The position numbers and the translations under genes are program-made. DNA of 64,000 nucleotides. Origin: Yonghaparkia sp. Root332 (GTDB lineage Bacteria > Actinomycetota > Actinomycetes > Actinomycetales > Microbacteriaceae). The notes beneath the pieces are model-generated. The model was not told where the DNA came from, ran no database searches, and saw only the letters and a list, made by a program, of their open reading frames with translations. Below, in pieces: positions 35,061 through 43,582 of the stretch (positions are counted from its first letter, which is position 1; each line of letters begins with the position of its first letter). The stretch covers positions 248,001-312,000 of the forward strand of contig NZ_LMCX01000002.1 in assembly GCF_001425665.1 (NCBI RefSeq). Direction: 5' to 3'.

Positions 35061-35726
35061 TCAGTCGCTCTCGATGGCGACCGCCCGCACGGGCGCGCCG
35101 TCGGCGGCCTCGAGCTTGAGCGGCATGACCGAGATGAGGGGATGCGCGCTGCTGATCGCGTCGAGATTCGTCAGGTTCTCGATGATGACCCCTCCGACCT
35201 CGGCGATGAGGTGGTGGCAGGGGAACCCGACGCCGGGGTGCGCGTCGTCGGGCGTCTCGTCGAGGTTGACGGCGTCGATGCCGATGGTGCGGATCCCGCG
35301 CTCGAGCAGGATCCGGCACGCCGCGGCGTCCAGGTAGGGGTGGTCGAAGTAGGCGTCCGTGCCGTAGTGGGCGCTCCATCCGGTGCGGAGGAGCACGATG
35401 CATCCGGGCTGCAGCCGGTCGAGGACGGGAGCCAGGTGCGCGCTCGTGATGCGGCCGCGCGCACCCGCGTCACGGGCATCCACGATGACGCCCTCGCCGA
35501 CGAAGCGCTCGAGGGGCACCTCGTCGATGCGCGGCGTGCCGTCGTCGAAGTGGAAGGGCGCATCGACGTGCGTGCCGCTCTGCGAGCCCATGGTGACGGC
35601 GAGGAGGTTGAACCCGTCGCGCGCGACCGTGCTGTGCGGGGTGAGCGAGACGACGGGGTCGCCGGGGTAGACCTGGGTCGCTGCGGAGAGCGTGACGGAC
35701 AGGTCGACGACACGATTTATCTTCAT
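35061..35726 (-). CDS. cyclase family amidohydrolase (PF04199)
   Basis: 221 residues from ATG 35726. The metal motif SGTHVDAPFHFDDG (HxGTHxDxPxH type) and CIVLLRTGWS and GVGFPCHHLIAEVGG are characteristic of the cyclase/kynurenine-formamidase/isatin-hydrolase superfamily, which opens cyclic or N-formyl amides with a divalent metal. The substrate is unknown. Divergent promoter shared with the NCS1 permease at 35812; XRE-cupin regulator follows. A longer frame into the intergenic region is rejected because it would cover the promoter. Confidence 0.9.
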   Translation of the reverse strand: MKINRVVDLSVTLSAATQVYPGDPVVSLTPHSTVARDGFNLLAVTMGSQSGTHVDAPFHFDDGTPRIDEVPLERFVGEGVIVDARDAGARGRITSAHLAPVLDRLQPGCIVLLRTGWSAHYGTDAYFDHPYLDAAACRILLERGIRTIGIDAVNLDETPDDAHPGVGFPCHHLIAEVGGVIIENLTNLDAISSAHPLISVMPLKLEAADGAPVRAVAIESD

Positions 35727-35738
35727 GGGAAAGAACTT

Positions 35739-35782
35739 TTGCACACCAGGCATATCGCGGTCTATATTCAGGGCCAACCCTG
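35739..35782 (+). promoter_or_regulatory. promoter and candidate operator of the permease operon
   Basis: TTGCAC (35739-35744), an 18-base spacer and TATATT (35763-35768) form a good sigma-70 promoter, the most A+T-rich stretch in this locus. A CAGGG-CCAA-CCCTG inverted repeat (35769-35782) follows immediately and may bind the XRE-cupin regulator. Confidence 0.55.
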
Positions 35783-35811
35783 CACGTCCACCCCGATGAG
35801 AAGGAACCTTC

Positions 35812-37374
35812 ATGACGGACAACAGAGTGGTTGTCGATCATTCCGACGTCAGCCTCAACGCCCGCCCGCGCGCGACCGAGGTCGAGCAGCGCGGCATCGA
35901 CACCGTGCCCGACGCCGACCGCACCTCGACATGGGTCGACCTCATGCGCATCCAGTTCGGCGGCGCCAACACCTTCGCGACCGTCCTGCTCGGCACGTTC
36001 CCGATCGTGCTCGGCCTCTCGTTCTGGCAGGCCGTCGGAGCGACCGTGCTCGGCCTCGCGGTCGGCATCCTCGTCCTCATGCCGATGGGGCTCTTCGGCC
36101 CCAAGACCGGCACGAACAACGCGGTGTCCTCCGGCGCCTTCTTCGGCGTCCGCGGCCGCGTCGTCGGCTCGTTCCTCTCACTCCTGACGGCCGTCGCGTT
36201 CTACTCGATCTCGGTCTGGGTCGGCGGCGACGCCCTCGTCGGCGCGCTCAACCGCCTCGCCGGCGTGCCCGACTCGGTCGGACTCCGCACCGTCATCTAC
36301 GGCGTCATCGGCCTCATCGTGATCGTCGTCGTCGTGTACGGCTACCAGTTCATGCTGCTCATCAACAAGACCGCGGTCCTCGCCAACTCGGTGCTCTTCC
36401 TGCTCGCGATCGTCGCGTTCGCCGGCACGTTCGACGCCGGCTACGACCCGGGCCCCGACGCCTACGCGCTCGGCAGCTTCTGGCCGACCTTCGTGCTCTC
36501 GGCGCTCATCGTCATGTCGAACCCGGTGTCGTTCGGCGCGTTCCTCGGCGACTGGTCGCGGTACATCCCCGCCTCGACCCCGGCCCGCAAGCTCTTCGGC
36601 GCGACCGCGCTCGGCCAGGGCCTGACGATCATCCCGTTCCTCTTCGGCGTCGCCACGGCGACCCTCGTCGCCGGCGAGGCCGACTACGTCTTCGCGCTCA
36701 TCCAGGAGTCGCCGCTCTGGTACGCGGTGCTGCTCATGGTCGTCGCGTTCATCGGCGGCCTGTCGACGGGCTCGACCTCGCTCTACGGCACGGGCCTGGA
36801 CTTCTCGTCGGTCTTCCCGCGCTTCACCCGCGTCCAGGCGACGATCTTCATCGGCGTCATCGCCTTCCTGTTCATCCTGCTCGGCCGGCTCTTCTTCGAC
36901 CTGCTGGGGGCCGTCAACGCCTTCGTCGGCGCGATCATCGTGACGACCGTGCCGTGGATGATCATCATGGCGATCGGCTACTTCGTGCGCCGCGGGTCGT
37001 TCGACCGCTCCGACCTGCAGGTGTTCAACCGCGGCGAGACCGGCGGCCGCTACTGGTTCTCCGGCGGCGTCAACTGGCGCGGCATGGTCGCGTGGATCGC
37101 CTCGGCCGTCCTCGGCCTGCTGTTCGCCTACTTCCCGCCCGTCATCGAGGGCCCGCTGAGCGGCGTCGCCGGCGGCGTCGACCTGAGCCTCATCGTCGCG
37201 ATCGTCTCGGCCGCGGTGCTCTACATCGGCGCGCTCATCCTCTTCCCGGAGCCGACGTACGTGTTCCCGCCCGACGGCCCGCGCGTCGTCCGCGAGCAGA
37301 GCGCACCGCTCGCCCCCATCGAGACCGACCACCGGTCGCAGGCGGCGAAGGCAGCGGCGCGCCGCGCCCGCTGA
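35812..37374 (+). CDS. NCS1 family (purine-cytosine) permease
   Basis: 520 residues, 12 membrane helices, with the NCS1 signatures: [20 protein letters not shown] in helix 1, [20 protein letters not shown], and [16 protein letters not shown] (helix 6-8 region). NCS1 carriers import nucleobases, allantoin, hydantoins or related heterocycles with sodium or protons. AGAAGGAAC ribosome binding site. It heads the permease-ureohydrolase-NTF2 operon. Confidence 0.93.
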   Translation: MTDNRVVVDHSDVSLNARPRATEVEQRGIDTVPDADRTSTWVDLMRIQFGGANTFATVLLGTFPIVLGLSFWQAVGATVLGLAVGILVLMPMGLFGPKTGTNNAVSSGAFFGVRGRVVGSFLSLLTAVAFYSISVWVGGDALVGALNRLAGVPDSVGLRTVIYGVIGLIVIVVVVYGYQFMLLINKTAVLANSVLFLLAIVAFAGTFDAGYDPGPDAYALGSFWPTFVLSALIVMSNPVSFGAFLGDWSRYIPASTPARKLFGATALGQGLTIIPFLFGVATATLVAGEADYVFALIQESPLWYAVLLMVVAFIGGLSTGSTSLYGTGLDFSSVFPRFTRVQATIFIGVIAFLFILLGRLFFDLLGAVNAFVGAIIVTTVPWMIIMAIGYFVRRGSFDRSDLQVFNRGETGGRYWFSGGVNWRGMVAWIASAVLGLLFAYFPPVIEGPLSGVAGGVDLSLIVAIVSAAVLYIGALILFPEPTYVFPPDGPRVVREQSAPLAPIETDHRSQAAKAAARRAR

Positions 37375-37377
37375 GAC

Positions 37378-37438
37378 GGATGCCCGGGGCGGCCCCGCAG
37401 ACCGCCCCGGGCCTCCTGCCCGCTCGCCACGGGCATCC
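37378..37438 (+). promoter_or_regulatory. two mutually exclusive hairpins between permease and ureohydrolase
   Basis: CCCGGGGCGG (37383-37392) pairs with CCGCCCCGGG (37402-37411) as a perfect 10-bp stem. GGATGCCCG (37378-37386) can instead pair with CGGGCATCC (37430-37438); the two overlap at 37383-37386 and cannot coexist. This could be a simple partial terminator or an attenuator setting expression of the downstream gene. Confidence 0.45.
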
Positions 37439-37465
37439 CCACCCGACGCACCCCAGGAGGACACC

Positions 37466-38443
37466 GTGGAGCAGCGCACGCCCCGCGTCACCGAGAACGG
37501 CAACATCGGCCAGGTCGACGCGACCCAGGTGCCCCGCTACGGCGGCGCCGCGACCTTCGCGCGGCTGCCGCGCTGGGACGAGGTCGAGCAGGCCGACGTC
37601 GTCGTGCTCGGCGTGCCGTTCGACACGGGGGTCAGCTACCGGCCCGGTGCGCGGTTCGGCCCCTCGCACATCCGCGAGTCGTCGCGCCTCCTGCGGCCCT
37701 ACAACCCCGCGCAGGACGCGAAGCCGTTCGCGCTGCAGCAGGTCGTCGACGGCGGCGACATCGGCGTGAACCCCTTCGACATCGCCGAGGCGCTCGAGAC
37801 GATCGAGACCGAGGCCGCGCGCGTGCTCGACTCCGGCGCTCAGCTGCTGACGCTCGGCGGAGACCACACGATCGCGCTGCCGCTGCTCCGGGCGATGCAC
37901 GCGAAGCACGGGCCGATCGCGGTCGTGCACTTCGACGCGCACCTCGACACGTGGGACACCTACTTCGGCGCCGACTACACGCACGGCACGCCGTTCCGCC
38001 GCGCGTCGGAGGAGGGGCTGCTCGCGCAGGACTCGTGCCTGCACGTCGGCATCCGCGGCCCGCTGTACACGGCCGACGACCTCACCGAGGACGGCGACCT
38101 GGGCTTCCAGATCGTGCACTCGACCGAGATGGATGCCCTCGGGGCTCTCGGCGTCATCGAGCGCATGAGGGCGCGCGTCGGCGATCGCCCCGTCTACGTC
38201 TCGATCGACATCGACGTGCTCGACCCCGCGTTCGCGCCCGGCACGGGCACGCCCGAGGCCGGCGGATTCACGAGCCGCGAGCTGCTCGCGGTGCTGCGCG
38301 GCTTCGCCGACGTGAACCTCATCGGCGCCGACATCGTCGAGGTCGCACCCGCCTACGACCACGCGCAGATCACCGGCATCGCCGCGGCGCACGTCGCGTA
38401 CGAGCTGCTGACCGTGATGGCCCGCCGCCGGAGCGCGTCGTGA
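37466..38443 (+). CDS. ureohydrolase (agmatinase/guanidino-acid hydrolase family)
   Basis: 325 residues from GTG with AGGAGG upstream. All dinuclear-metal motifs are present: [19 protein letters not shown] and [19 protein letters not shown]. The enzyme removes urea from a guanidino compound. The family includes agmatinase, guanidinobutyrase, guanidinopropionase and guanidine hydrolases, which sequence alone does not separate. Context (NCS1 permease and cyclase-family amidohydrolase) is unusual for plain agmatine use and suggests a cyclic guanidino substrate upstream. Followed by an NTF2-like gene with GTGA overlap. Confidence 0.93.
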   Translation: MEQRTPRVTENGNIGQVDATQVPRYGGAATFARLPRWDEVEQADVVVLGVPFDTGVSYRPGARFGPSHIRESSRLLRPYNPAQDAKPFALQQVVDGGDIGVNPFDIAEALETIETEAARVLDSGAQLLTLGGDHTIALPLLRAMHAKHGPIAVVHFDAHLDTWDTYFGADYTHGTPFRRASEEGLLAQDSCLHVGIRGPLYTADDLTEDGDLGFQIVHSTEMDALGALGVIERMRARVGDRPVYVSIDIDVLDPAFAPGTGTPEAGGFTSRELLAVLRGFADVNLIGADIVEVAPAYDHAQITGIAAAHVAYELLTVMARRRSAS

Positions 38444-38853
38444 GCGCGGCCGCCGGCTCGGGCGACGCGGCCGTCGTCGACGCGGTGCTCGCCGCCGCCG
38501 ACGCGATCGTCGCCGACTTCGGCGCCCACCGCACCGAGGCCTACTTCGCCGGGTTCGCGGAGGACGCGACGTTCGTCTTCCACACGGCTGATCGCCGGCT
38601 CGAGAGCCGCGCCGAGTACGAGGCGCTGTGGGCGCAGTGGGAGCGCGAGGACGGTTTCCGCGTCCACGGCTGCCGCTCGAGCGACCGCCGCGTGCAGCTG
38701 CTCGGCGACACCGCGATCTTCACCCACTCGGTCGATTCGCGCATCGAGCTCGGCGGCTCGATCGACGACGTCACCGAGCGCGAGACGATCGTCTTCGCAC
38801 TGCGCGACGGCCGGTGGGTCGCCGTGCACGAGCACCTCTCGCCGCGCGCCTAG
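38440..38853 (+). CDS. NTF2-like (SnoaL/DUF4440-type) protein
   Basis: 137 residues from GTG 38440, overlapping the ureohydrolase stop. The fold is recognisable from [38 protein letters not shown], and the final strand [19 protein letters not shown]2-like proteins are small isomerases, hydrolases or binding proteins. Tight coupling implies a role in the same pathway, perhaps a further step on the guanidino or amide product. Its TAG stop is shared as CTAG with the convergent gene. Confidence 0.82.
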   Translation: MSAAAGSGDAAVVDAVLAAADAIVADFGAHRTEAYFAGFAEDATFVFHTADRRLESRAEYEALWAQWEREDGFRVHGCRSSDRRVQLLGDTAIFTHSVDSRIELGGSIDDVTERETIVFALRDGRWVAVHEHLSPRA

Positions 38854-39680
38854 CCCTCGACGTCGCGGGCGCGCCACTCGCGCACCCATGCGACGCCCGC
38901 CGTCATCGGGTACGACTCGGCGTCGCGCGTCGTGCTCTCGAGCGGCAGGTCGTAGAGGTTGAGCATGAGCTGCAGCGGGTAGTCGGGCGACTGGTCGACC
39001 TCGGCGATGAGCAGGTCGTCGACGTACCAGCGGGCCGTGCCGGGCATCCACTCGAGGGAGTACGTGCGGAAGCCGCGCGCGTCGCCCGCGACGGGCACGC
39101 GCGCGAACTGCTCCCGCAGTCGCGGGTCGCCGAACGGATGCACGCCCGCGCCGATGCTCGTGGCGCCGCGCTCGTCGATCTCGCCGCCGAAGAGCTCGAC
39201 CACGCACAGCTCGCCCGACTGCTCGGGCTCGGCCTCGTGACCGATGAGCCAGAGCGCGGTGAGCGCGCGCGGGTGCAGGCTCGGGCGGATGCGCGCCTCG
39301 ACGAGCCCGCACCGCGGCTGCCACAGCCGGCGCTCAGGGACCGCCGTGCGAACGATCAGGCCGTCGCGGAACCGGTGCTGCCCGACCGCACTGCCGACTG
39401 GGCCCGAGAAGGAACCGGTCTGGAGGTTCGATACGCGCAGCTCGCCGTCGAACTCGGGCGACCACGCGGGCTGGTCGTGGTCGACGCGCAGCTCGAGGCC
39501 CTGGGGCGTGAGGGAGTACCGGGCCGCCGAGCGATCGGGCGTGCTCCAGTGCGGCAGGTACTCGGGCATCCAGCGCGCGTCGTCGAGCGTCGCGCCATCG
39601 AATCGCTCGTCGACGACGAGCTCGAAGCGCGACCGATCGAGCCGGTGAGCGGGGAGGGCGGGGGAGCGGCGCACGCTCAC
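38850..39680 (-). CDS. GH16-like protein, no signal peptide, altered catalytic motif
   Basis: 276 residues resembling glycoside hydrolase family 16: FDGATLDDARWMPEYLPHWS at the start, LWQPRCGLVEARIRP and YSLEWMPGTARWYVDD later. The usual ExDxxE catalytic motif reads SGELCVVELFG, so the two Glu remain but the middle Asp is Cys. There is no signal peptide, odd for a family acting on outside polysaccharides. It is coupled (GTGA) to a TesB thioesterase gene. Possibly an intracellular GH16 subfamily with another role. Confidence 0.75.
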   Translation of the reverse strand: MSVRRSPALPAHRLDRSRFELVVDERFDGATLDDARWMPEYLPHWSTPDRSAARYSLTPQGLELRVDHDQPAWSPEFDGELRVSNLQTGSFSGPVGSAVGQHRFRDGLIVRTAVPERRLWQPRCGLVEARIRPSLHPRALTALWLIGHEAEPEQSGELCVVELFGGEIDERGATSIGAGVHPFGDPRLREQFARVPVAGDARGFRTYSLEWMPGTARWYVDDLLIAEVDQSPDYPLQLMLNLYDLPLESTTRDAESYPMTAGVAWVREWRARDVEG

Positions 39681-40564
39681 TCCTGCGGGATCCGCACCAT
39701 GCCCTCTTGCGCCACGCTCGCGACGAGCACGCCGTCACGCGTGAAGATGCGGCCCATCGACAGGCCGCGGCCGCCGATCGCGTTCGGCGACTCCTGCACG
39801 TAGCAGAGCCAGTCGTCGACGCGCGCCGAGCGGTGCCACCACATCGCGTGGTCGAGACTCGCCATCTTGAGCCCCGGCGTCGCCCATGACTGGCCGTGCC
39901 GGCGGAGGATCGGCTCGAGGATCGAGTAGTCGCTCGCGTAGGCGAGGGCGGCGCGGTGCAGGCTCTCGTCGTCGGGCAGCGGGCTCAGCGCGCGCAGCCA
40001 GACCGCCTGGTGCGCGACCTGCTCCCGGCCGCCGCCGAAGTACAGGTGCCCGGGGGCGTGCCGCAGGTCGAAGGGCCGCTCGGTGGCCCAGAAGCGCGCG
40101 ACCGGGTGATCGAGCTGCTCGAGCACCTCGCGCGTGCTCGGGAGGTCCTCCGGCTGGGGGATCCCCTCCGGCATCTCGGCCTGGTGCTCGAGGCCGGGGT
40201 CGTCGTCCTGGAAGGAGGCGATCATCGACAGGATCGGCACGCCCTTCTGATAGGCCTGCGTGCGCCGGGTCGAGAACGACCGGCCGTCGTGGATGCGGTC
40301 GACCGAGAACGTGATGGGCAGGTCGACGTCGCCCGGTCGGAGGAAGTACCCGTGCATCGAGTGGATCAGCCGGTCCCGCTCCACCGTGCGCGTCGCCGCG
40401 AGCACCGACTGCGCCATGACCTGCCCGCCGAAGACGCGGCCCTGCGGCATCCACTGGCTCGGCGCGGTGAAGATGTCCTCCGTGGTGCGTGCGCCGGTGT
40501 CGGTCAGGTCGAGCGCCTGGAGCATCGCGGAGACGGGATCGTGGGGGGCGCGCTCATCGGTCAC
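39677..40564 (-). CDS. tesB: acyl-CoA thioesterase II
   Basis: 295 residues, double hotdog: QGRVFGGQVMAQSVLAATRT and HSMHGYFLRPGD in the first, ASLDHAMWWHRS (catalytic Asp) and LSMGRIFTRDGVLVASVAQE in the second. TesB releases free acids from medium and long acyl-CoAs. GTG start with TAGACT (40571-40576) 6 bases upstream. The same bases form, on the other strand, the TAGTCT box of the divergent gene. Confidence 0.95.
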   Translation of the reverse strand: MTDERAPHDPVSAMLQALDLTDTGARTTEDIFTAPSQWMPQGRVFGGQVMAQSVLAATRTVERDRLIHSMHGYFLRPGDVDLPITFSVDRIHDGRSFSTRRTQAYQKGVPILSMIASFQDDDPGLEHQAEMPEGIPQPEDLPSTREVLEQLDHPVARFWATERPFDLRHAPGHLYFGGGREQVAHQAVWLRALSPLPDDESLHRAALAYASDYSILEPILRRHGQSWATPGLKMASLDHAMWWHRSARVDDWLCYVQESPNAIGGRGLSMGRIFTRDGVLVASVAQEGMVRIPQE

Positions 40565-40569
40565 GCCCG

Positions 40570-40576
40570 TAGTCTA
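40570..40576. promoter_or_regulatory. overlapping divergent -10 boxes
   Basis: TAGTCTA reads as TAGACT on the minus strand (6 bases before tesB) and TAGTCT on the plus strand (8 bases before the gene at 40584). Only one polymerase can occupy it, so the two genes may compete. Confidence 0.5.
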
Positions 40577-40583
40577 GGGAGCG

Positions 40584-41252
40584 ATGTCGAGCATCCTCTC
40601 CCTCCCCGCCGCCGCCGCGGCGCACGACCTGCAGGTGCTGCTCGGGCGCGCGGCGCGACTCGAGGAGAACGCCGCCGTGCGGCTCATCCTCGACTCCGGC
40701 GTACTCGCCGTCTACGTCGCGGTCCTCCACCCGCGCGGCCTGCTCGATCGCGGGCCGACCGTGCTCGGGCTGCGCACGCTCGCCGCCGAGGGCGAGGGGT
40801 TCGACGAGGTCGTCCCGATCCGCTCGCTGCTGACGAGGACGGATGCCGCGGTCGCCTCCGCGACGGACGGTCCCGTCACGCTGACCCTCCCCACGAGCGT
40901 CAACACGGTGGTCTGGGCGGCGATCTCGCCGCCCCGCGGCGGCTGGCAGCGCATGCAGCCGATCGAGCCCGCGGTCTTCGAGACCGCGGCCCGCGCGGGC
41001 ATCGACGAAGTCGCGACGGCCGTTCCCGACGCGCTCGGCTCCGACCTCGTGCACCGCGTGCGCACCGAGGTGTGGGGGAGGCCGCTCGAGGGTCTCGACC
41101 ACGTGCCCGCCGGCGCGGCGTTCGCGGCGCTCTCGCTCGGATTCCTCGGGGAGGACCCCGTCCAGCAGCTCGCCTCCGGATCGTGGCTCCGATTCTCGAC
41201 CGAGCGCGGGCACGTCCTCGTGAAGCAGGCCGGCTGGACGCTCGGGCGCTGA
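40584..41252 (+). CDS. conserved hypothetical protein
   Basis: 222 residues, soluble, no membrane helix or signal. Blocks such as RLEENAAVRLILDSGVLAVY, VNTVVWAAISPPRGGWQRMQ and LGFLGEDPVQQLASGSWLRF resemble uncharacterised actinobacterial proteins; I know no function. Leaderless start suggested by TAGTCT 8 bases upstream. It ends about 50 bases before the promoter of the branched-chain dehydrogenase operon. Confidence 0.78.
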   Translation: MSSILSLPAAAAAHDLQVLLGRAARLEENAAVRLILDSGVLAVYVAVLHPRGLLDRGPTVLGLRTLAAEGEGFDEVVPIRSLLTRTDAAVASATDGPVTLTLPTSVNTVVWAAISPPRGGWQRMQPIEPAVFETAARAGIDEVATAVPDALGSDLVHRVRTEVWGRPLEGLDHVPAGAAFAALSLGFLGEDPVQQLASGSWLRFSTERGHVLVKQAGWTLGR

Positions 41253-41304
41253 CGCCCGCCCGGCCGCGCCCGCTGCGCCGGGCCCGCTCATCGGCGGGTC
41301 GCCC

Positions 41305-41333
41305 TTGTCTTCCCAGCCCGCGCTGGCTACGGT
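41305..41333 (+). promoter_or_regulatory. promoter of the branched-chain 2-oxoacid dehydrogenase operon
   Basis: TTGTCT (41305-41310), 17-base spacer, TACGGT (41328-41333). The spacer carries CCAGC-CCGC-GCTGG (41313-41326), an inverted repeat ideally placed for a repressor. The roughly 108-base leader contains a CGGGGC/GCCCCG hairpin (41344-41361). Confidence 0.5.
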
Positions 41334-41447
41334 CGAGGCAACTCGGGGCAACGGTGCCCCGGTCAGTCATGCGGCCCACCGGCCGACGACTGTGAGGATC
41401 GACCGCCCTCGGCACACCCGCACGGGGCGCGGCGGATCGGAGATGCG

Positions 41448-42584
41448 ATGCGAACCACTGTGTCCGACACGCGAATCGAGGCGGAGCTTCCCAGCCCGCC
41501 CGACGAGCTCGTGCAGCTGCTCGACCCCGAGGGTCGGCGCATCGAGGATCCGCTCTACGATCCCTACGTCTCCGACGTCTCGGGCGAGGCCCTCCTCCGC
41601 CTCTACGAGGACCTCGTCGTGGTCCGTCGCATCGACGTCGAGGCCACCGCCCTCCAGCGCCAGGGCCAGCTCGGGCTCTGGCCGCCGCTGCTCGGGCAGG
41701 AGGCCGCCCAGGTCGGCTCGGCCCTAGCCCTGCGCGCCGACGACTTCATCTTCTCGAGCTACCGCGAGAACGCCGTCGCCTACTGCCGCGGCGTCGAGCT
41801 GCCGCAGCTCGTCGAGGTGTGGCGCGGAACCGCCCAGTCGGGGTGGAACCCCTACGCCGTGAACATGGCGACGCCGCAGATCGTCATCGGCGCGCAGACC
41901 CTCCATGCGGTCGGCTACGCCGTCGGCTGCCGCCACGACGGCGTCGACACCGCGACGATCACCTACTTCGGCGACGGCGCGACGACCCAGGGCGACGTCA
42001 ACGAGGCCATGGTCTTCGCCGCCTCGTTCGGCGCCCCCGTCGTGTTCTTCTGCCAGAACAACCAGTGGGCGATCTCCGAGCCCGTCGGCCTGCAGGCGCA
42101 GCGGCCGATCGCCGAGCGGGCGCCCGGCTTCGGCATCCCGAGCATCCGCGTCGACGGCAACGACGTGCTCGCGGTGCTCGCCGCGACGCGCCGCGCCCTC
42201 GACCGCGCCCACCGCGGCGACGGCCCGACCTTCATCGAGGCCGTCACCTACCGGATGGGCCCGCACACGACCTCCGACGACCCGAGCCGCTACGTCGACC
42301 CGCTGCAGCGCGAGGAGTGGGCGGCGAAGGATCCGATCGCGCGGGTGGAGGCGCACCTGCGCGACGCGGGAGTCCTGACCGACGAGACCGCCGCATCCGT
42401 CGCCGCAACGGCCGACGAGGTCGCCGCCGCCTTCCGCGCCGGCTGCCTCGCCCTCCCGAACCCCGCGCCGCTGTCGGTCTTCGACCATGTGTACGCCGAG
42501 CCGCATACGGGGCTCGCGCGGCAGCGCTCGCAGCAGGAGGCCTACCTCCGCAGCGTCGGCGAGCTCGAGGGAGGTGCGGAATGA
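41448..42584 (+). CDS. bkdA: branched-chain 2-oxoacid dehydrogenase E1 component, alpha subunit
   Basis: 378 residues. Thiamine-diphosphate motif YFGDGATTQGDVNEAMVFAA ending at NNQWAIS, and EAVTYRMGPHTTSDDPSRY, the phosphorylation-loop region seen in branched-chain E1alpha. It decarboxylates branched-chain 2-oxoacids with E1beta. Next to the leucine degradation cluster, as bkdA (Rv2497c) is in M. tuberculosis, which favours branched-chain acids over pyruvate. E1beta overlaps by ATGA. Confidence 0.93.
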   Translation: MRTTVSDTRIEAELPSPPDELVQLLDPEGRRIEDPLYDPYVSDVSGEALLRLYEDLVVVRRIDVEATALQRQGQLGLWPPLLGQEAAQVGSALALRADDFIFSSYRENAVAYCRGVELPQLVEVWRGTAQSGWNPYAVNMATPQIVIGAQTLHAVGYAVGCRHDGVDTATITYFGDGATTQGDVNEAMVFAASFGAPVVFFCQNNQWAISEPVGLQAQRPIAERAPGFGIPSIRVDGNDVLAVLAATRRALDRAHRGDGPTFIEAVTYRMGPHTTSDDPSRYVDPLQREEWAAKDPIARVEAHLRDAGVLTDETAASVAATADEVAAAFRAGCLALPNPAPLSVFDHVYAEPHTGLARQRSQQEAYLRSVGELEGGAE

Positions 42585-43582
42585 CTGAGCTCACCCTCGC
42601 GAAGGCCGTCAACTCGGGGCTGCGCCGCGCACTCGCCGACGACGACCGCGTCGTACTGCTCGGCGAGGACATCGGCCCGCTCGGCGGCGTGTTCCGCGTC
42701 ACCGACGGCCTGCAGCGCGACTTCGGCACCGATCGCGTCATGGACATGCCGCTCGCGGAATCCGGCATCATCGGCATGGCCGTCGGCCTCGCATACCGCG
42801 GCTTCCGCCCCGTGTGCGAGATCCAGTTCGACGGCTTCATCTACCCGGCCTTCGACCAGATCGTCGCGCAGGTCGCGAAGCTGCACTACCGCACGCGCGG
42901 CGCCGTCCGCATGCCGATCACCATCCGCGTGCCCTTCGGCGGCGGCATCGGCGCGGTCGAGCACCACTCGGAGTCGCCCGAGGCGTACTTCGCGCATACC
43001 GCGGGGCTGCGCGTCGTCACGTGCTCGACGCCGCAGGACGCGCACACGATGATCCGCCAGGCGATCGCGTGCGACGACCCCGTGCTGTTCTTCGAGCCGA
43101 AGCGCCGCTACTGGACGAAGGGCGAGGTCGACGAAGACGCCGACTTCCCGTTCGACAGGGCGCGCGTCTTGCTCGAGGGCGCCGACGTGACGATCGTCGC
43201 CTACGGCCCGCTCGTCGCGACCGCGATCGACGCCGCGATCGCCGCAGGCGACGAGGGCACCTCGGTCGAGGTCATCGATCTGCGGTCGCTCTCGCCGCTC
43301 GACCTCGACACCGTCGAGGCGAGCGTGCGCAAGACCGGCCGACTCGTCATCACGCACGAGGCCGCGCAGTTCGGCGGTCTCGGGGCCGAGATCGCCGCGA
43401 GCATCACCGACCGATGCTTCCTGTACCTCGAGGCGGCACCCGCGCGCGTCACCGGTTTCGACACCCCCTACCCGAGCGCCCGGGCCGAGGAGCACTTCCT
43501 GCCCGACCTCGACCGCATCCTCGACGCTGTCGACCGCGTGCTCGGCCGCCAGAACGCCCTCACCGGATGGAGCGCCTCATGA
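42581..43582 (+). CDS. bkdB: branched-chain 2-oxoacid dehydrogenase E1 component, beta subunit
   Basis: 333 residues from the ATG overlapping the E1alpha stop. Contains LGEDIGPLGGVFRVTDGL, AESGIIGMAVGLAYRG, EIQFDGFIYPAFDQIV and HHSESPEAYFAHTAGLRVV, all conserved in the pyrimidine-binding half of the E1 heterotetramer. Partner of bkdA; the E2 start overlaps its stop as ATGA, so the three are coupled. Confidence 0.95.
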   Translation: MTELTLAKAVNSGLRRALADDDRVVLLGEDIGPLGGVFRVTDGLQRDFGTDRVMDMPLAESGIIGMAVGLAYRGFRPVCEIQFDGFIYPAFDQIVAQVAKLHYRTRGAVRMPITIRVPFGGGIGAVEHHSESPEAYFAHTAGLRVVTCSTPQDAHTMIRQAIACDDPVLFFEPKRRYWTKGEVDEDADFPFDRARVLLEGADVTIVAYGPLVATAIDAAIAAGDEGTSVEVIDLRSLSPLDLDTVEASVRKTGRLVITHEAAQFGGLGAEIAASITDRCFLYLEAAPARVTGFDTPYPSARAEEHFLPDLDRILDAVDRVLGRQNALTGWSAS

